DNA of 7,780 nucleotides, taken from the NCBI GenBank assembly GCA_030038035.1, contig JASHPP010000116.1, forward strand, positions 1 through 7,780, read 5' to 3'. A program made the position numbers and the translations under genes. Below, in pieces: positions 5,631-7,780 of the stretch. This DNA is from Trebonia sp. (GTDB taxonomy: Bacteria > Actinomycetota > Actinomycetes > Streptosporangiales > Streptosporangiaceae). How positions within the stretch are numbered: position 1 is the stretch's first letter; each line of letters opens with the position of its first letter. Below the pieces are notes generated by a model. That model had not been told where the DNA came from. It saw nothing but the letters and a program-made list of their open reading frames with translations, and searched no databases.

Positions 5631-6836
5631 CTACGGGCCGTACTTGAGGATGGACGATCCATTGCCGGCCGTGTCCGTGCCCGCCGCCCACAGCGACCGG
5701 GTGCCGGGAATCCAGCTCAGGTACACCACGCTAGGCTGCTTGCCGCGCTCCTTCGGCACGGCCGTCCTGGTCCACCGCCCGTCGCTGAAGTGGCAGAACC
5801 AGAGCGTGCTGCTCGAGCCGGAGATGACGTCGACGGTCAGCCAGATTCCGCCGTGGCCGTCCGAGGCCGCGGGCGTGACCGCCATCCCGGGGTAGCGGAA
5901 CGCGACCCGCGTCCACGCCGTGCCGTTCCAGTGCAGCAGGTACGTGTTCACGGAGCTGTCGCTGGCGGAGTTCGCCACGCCGTCATCAGCCGGGGCGGTG
6001 CATGATGGCTTCGCCGCGGCACCATCCGGCCGGGCGGAGCATGGTGGATAGAGCACGGCAACCTCCGCCCAGGCGTCGCGTGCGGCAACGGCCGTGATGC
6101 CCGCGATGGCAGCAGGAGTGCCCGCCGCGATGCCAAGGTCGGGCAGGGGCGTCTTCTGCCACACGTGCCCGTTCCAGTGCTCGATGGCAAAAGAAGAGGG
6201 CCCAAGCTGGCTATTGGCGGCGCCGGCCACCCAGATGTCGCTCGGGGACAGCGCGCTCGCGAAGGTCACCATGATCGGGAACGGCGCCTGTGTCCAGGTC
6301 TTGCCGTTGTAATGCGCGACGTAGGCGAACGCCGTGGAGGATTCTGGCGCGCCGAAGGCCCAGACGTCGGAGGCCGACGGCGCGACGGCCGACGCGATGT
6401 TCATGTCGAGCTCGACCGGGGCCGCCCACCCCTTGCCCGTCCAGTGCAGGGCGTCCGTGTAGTCGACCTCGTCTTTTCCGCGGTATGCGAAGACCCACGC
6501 GTTCGACGCGGAGGTCGCCACTACCGGCCCGGCGCCCTGACCGATCGGGCTGTCGATGAACGCCTTTGGCGGCGTCACCGCGCGCCAGGCTTTGCCGTCC
6601 CAGTGCCGCACGATCAGGGTGTCCGTGCTGCACTGCGCGTTGCCACACGAATCGCCGCTCAGCCAGGCGTCCGCCGCCCCGAGGGCCGTGACGCCGTCCA
6701 CCGTCATGTTGGGCAGCACCTGGACGATCCGCCAGCCAGGGGCGCCGGCCGCGGTGGCAGCGGCGGGCGTCATGGCCACGGCGGCGACCGCCGCGACCAG
6801 CACAGGGACCGTGAGCCGCAGAAAGCGTCTCATCAT
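5631..6836 (-). CDS. Secreted protein, predicted seven-bladed beta-propeller, function unknown
   Basis: A 401-residue protein. The N-terminus M-M-R-R-F-L-R, a hydrophobic stretch (8-22) and an Ala/Thr-rich A-A-A-T-A-A-G region form a classic Sec signal peptide, cut around residues 29-31. The mature part is built of repeats. A strand ending in (S/A)-D-x-W-x-x-G recurs with Trp at 58, 114, 159, 202, 256, 332 and 383. Between these, H-W-(N/D)-G-x-x-W motifs recur at about 79-84, 132-137, 176-181, 221-226, 303-308 and 350-355. The C-terminal I-L-K-Y-G-P and N-terminal G-W-R-I-V-Q-V look like the two halves of a seventh such unit. Cys64/Cys69 and Cys266/Cys279 may form disulfides; the second pair is in an insert in the fifth repeat. 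The start at 6836 has AGGTG five bases upstream. In-frame ATGs at 6851 and 6833 are less likely. Similar W-N-G repeat proteins are common in actinomycetes; no catalytic site is recognised. Confidence 0.82.
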   Translation of the reverse strand: MMRRFLRLTVPVLVAAVAAVAMTPAAATAAGAPGWRIVQVLPNMTVDGVTALGAADAWLSGDSCGNAQCSTDTLIVRHWDGKAWRAVTPPKAFIDSPIGQGAGPVVATSASNAWVFAYRGKDEVDYTDALHWTGKGWAAPVELDMNIASAVAPSASDVWAFGAPESSTAFAYVAHYNGKTWTQAPFPIMVTFASALSPSDIWVAGAANSQLGPSSFAIEHWNGHVWQKTPLPDLGIAAGTPAAIAGITAVAARDAWAEVAVLYPPCSARPDGAAAKPSCTAPADDGVANSASDSSVNTYLLHWNGTAWTRVAFRYPGMAVTPAASDGHGGIWLTVDVISGSSSTLWFCHFSDGRWTRTAVPKERGKQPSVVYLSWIPGTRSLWAAGTDTAGNGSSILKYGP

Positions 6837-6841
6837 GGGAG

Positions 6842-6871
6842 CACCTGCCATTCGCGGGAATGGCCGGCAGG
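6842..6871 (-). promoter_or_regulatory. Hairpin abutting the ribosome binding site of the propeller gene
   Basis: GCCATTC (6847-6853) and GAATGGC (6858-6864) form a perfect 7-bp stem with a 4-base loop. On the minus-strand mRNA it ends directly against the Shine-Dalgarno AGGTG (6846-6842). An alternative pairing, CCTGCC (6844-6849) with GGCAGG (6866-6871), would bury the AGG of that site. Both could limit ribosome access. The rest of the 74-base gap to the acetyltransferase gene offers only a GATACT (6897-6892) as a weak -10 without a -35. Confidence 0.4.
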
Positions 6872-6910
6872 GAAGTCCGCCGGGCGGCTCAAGTATCCCG
6901 GACAAGCACC

Positions 6911-7726
6911 TCAGGCGCCGGGCGGTTCGCCAATCATGGCCGTGCCGATCTCGCGGAACCCGAGCCGGGCGTAGACGCGCGCCACCGTCGCGTCGGTCGC
7001 CGACAGGAACACGGTGCGCGCGCCACGGGCCAGGGCGTCCGCGGCCAGCGCGTGGGTGACCGCCGCGCCCAGGCCGCGGCGGCGGCTGGCGGGCAGCACG
7101 CCGACCCCGGTGATCTCCGCGACTTCGTCCACGAGCTGGTAGCTGCCGGCCGCGAGCGGACCGTTCGGACCGGACGCGGCGGCGAGAACCGACTGGCCCG
7201 ACCGCAGCCGCTCTCGCAGCATCTCGATGGTCCCGCCGTCGTGGTCGGCGGCGATCTTGTCGCGCTCGACCACCCCGGCCTCGCCGATATCCGTCCCCGG
7301 ATGCCCGAACGCGACCCCTGGCACCGCCCACACGAGGTCGAGTTGCGGGTCGCCCGGCGTGATCACCCGGATCGAGATCGTCGACGGCACCGCCGGCGGC
7401 GGCCCGAGCTCGGTGAGCACGAGCAGCGGGTGCGCGTGCACCTGCAGGCCGGCCGCGGCCGCCGCGTCCGCCATGCCCGGCGCGGTCTGTTCGATCCACT
7501 CGAACGACTCAGGGATCAGCAGTTCCCGCTGGCGGGCCCGGACCGAACGGACGTCGCCGGCTGTCACCGGCAGCCGCTCATCCACCCGCGGCCGTGCGTA
7601 GTACGGCCAGCCCGGCCCTACCGGGACGAACAGCACGAGCGGGCCGATGACTTCGGCACGGGTCCGCTGCCTTGGCATGGCGTCGCAGAAGGCGTCTATC
7701 CGCTCAATGACCTCGTACTCGCTCAC
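6911..7726 (-). CDS. GNAT family N-acetyltransferase
   Basis: A 271-residue cytoplasmic protein whose C-terminal half (about 120-271) is a GNAT fold: it transfers an acyl group from acyl-CoA to an amine. The CoA-binding motif A is clear as G-V-G-V-L-P-A-S-R-R-R-G-L-G-A-A-V, with R-R-R-G-L-G at 215-220. Motif B follows as L-S-A-T-D-A-T-V-A-R-V-Y-A-R-L-G-F, where Tyr252 is the usual general-acid position. Residues 1-120 form an extra N-terminal region with no motif I recognise; it may give substrate specificity. The substrate is unknown. GTG 7726 is chosen as start because the only upstream in-frame alternative, TTG 7765, lies inside a likely -35 box. No Shine-Dalgarno sequence is well placed; AAGG lies 11 bases upstream, so a near-leaderless mRNA is plausible. 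The propeller gene follows 74 bases later on the same strand and may be co-transcribed. Confidence 0.85.
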   Translation of the reverse strand: MSEYEVIERIDAFCDAMPRQRTRAEVIGPLVLFVPVGPGWPYYARPRVDERLPVTAGDVRSVRARQRELLIPESFEWIEQTAPGMADAAAAAGLQVHAHPLLVLTELGPPPAVPSTISIRVITPGDPQLDLVWAVPGVAFGHPGTDIGEAGVVERDKIAADHDGGTIEMLRERLRSGQSVLAAASGPNGPLAAGSYQLVDEVAEITGVGVLPASRRRGLGAAVTHALAADALARGARTVFLSATDATVARVYARLGFREIGTAMIGEPPGA

Positions 7727-7736
7727 AGCAGTACTT

Positions 7737-7765
7737 ACCTTACGGGTGCGAGCGCGGCCCGCCAA
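7737..7765 (-). promoter_or_regulatory. Promoter of the GNAT gene
   Basis: On the minus strand TTGGCG (7765-7760) is followed after exactly 17 bases by TAAGGT (7742-7737). This fits the streptomycete vegetative pattern TTGACN-N16-18-TAGRRT, with 4 of 6 matches to TTGACA and 5 of 6 to the -10 pattern. Transcription would begin about 7 bases downstream, only a few bases before GTG 7726, giving an almost leaderless mRNA. Confidence 0.55.
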
Positions 7766-7780
7766 TGCCCTTTACCGGTC

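Noticed and set aside
6837..7499. Upstream extension of the propeller frame through the acetyltransferase gene
   Set aside because: This part is a low-complexity Arg/Gly/Ala shadow of the acetyltransferase. The signal peptide and ribosome site place the start at 6836.
2161..7729. The 9-mer GCTCACAGC occurring at both 2161-2169 and 7721-7729
   Set aside because: It has opposite orientation relative to the two genes and partly results from the GTGAGC start codon context in both. Probably chance.

Overview
The window is high-GC DNA (roughly 70% or more by eye) with strong G/C third-position bias, GTG starts and actinobacterial gene families. These include a GlnA2-type glutamine synthetase end, GlnE, a DUF4097-like lipoprotein and a secreted repeat protein rich in W-N-G-x-x-W motifs. 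All of this points to a filamentous-type actinomycete. The genus cannot be fixed from the sequence alone. I see no phage, transposase, CRISPR, tRNA or rRNA.

Layout. (1) Positions 1-266 hold the last 87 codons of a glutamine synthetase family gene (glnA2-like, + strand). After 39 bases comes an Asp-nucleophile alpha/beta hydrolase (306-1148, +). (2) A DUF4097-like lipoprotein (1154-1873, -) converges on the hydrolase with only 5 bases between stop codons. (3) A 296-base divergent intergenic region (1874-2169) has an AT-richer core. It holds a near-perfect palindrome, two back-to-back pairs of 9-base direct repeats, a possible -10 box and a 17-base dyad lying on the glnE start codon. (4) glnE (2170-5433, +) encodes the two-headed adenylyltransferase/adenylyl-removase of glutamine synthetase. 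It carries an unexpected run of 12 collagen-like Gly-X-Y triplets near its C-terminus. (5) A 197-base convergent intergenic region holds two strong inverted repeats. (6) On the minus strand, a GNAT acetyltransferase (6911-7726) is followed after 74 bases by a secreted protein (5631-6836) that I read as a seven-bladed beta-propeller. A hairpin sits directly against the latter's ribosome binding site.

How the genes fit together. The core theme is nitrogen assimilation. GlnE adenylylates glutamine synthetase, and the glnA2-like gene lies less than 2 kb away, close to the glnA2-glnE neighbourhood known from mycobacteria and streptomycetes but with two extra genes between. The hydrolase, lipoprotein, propeller protein and acetyltransferase have no evident link to this pathway. 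They look like ordinary lineage-specific neighbours.

No clear new multi-gene system is visible. The most unusual items are the collagen-like insert in an otherwise conserved regulatory enzyme, the dense repeat architecture in front of glnE, and the two folded elements after it.
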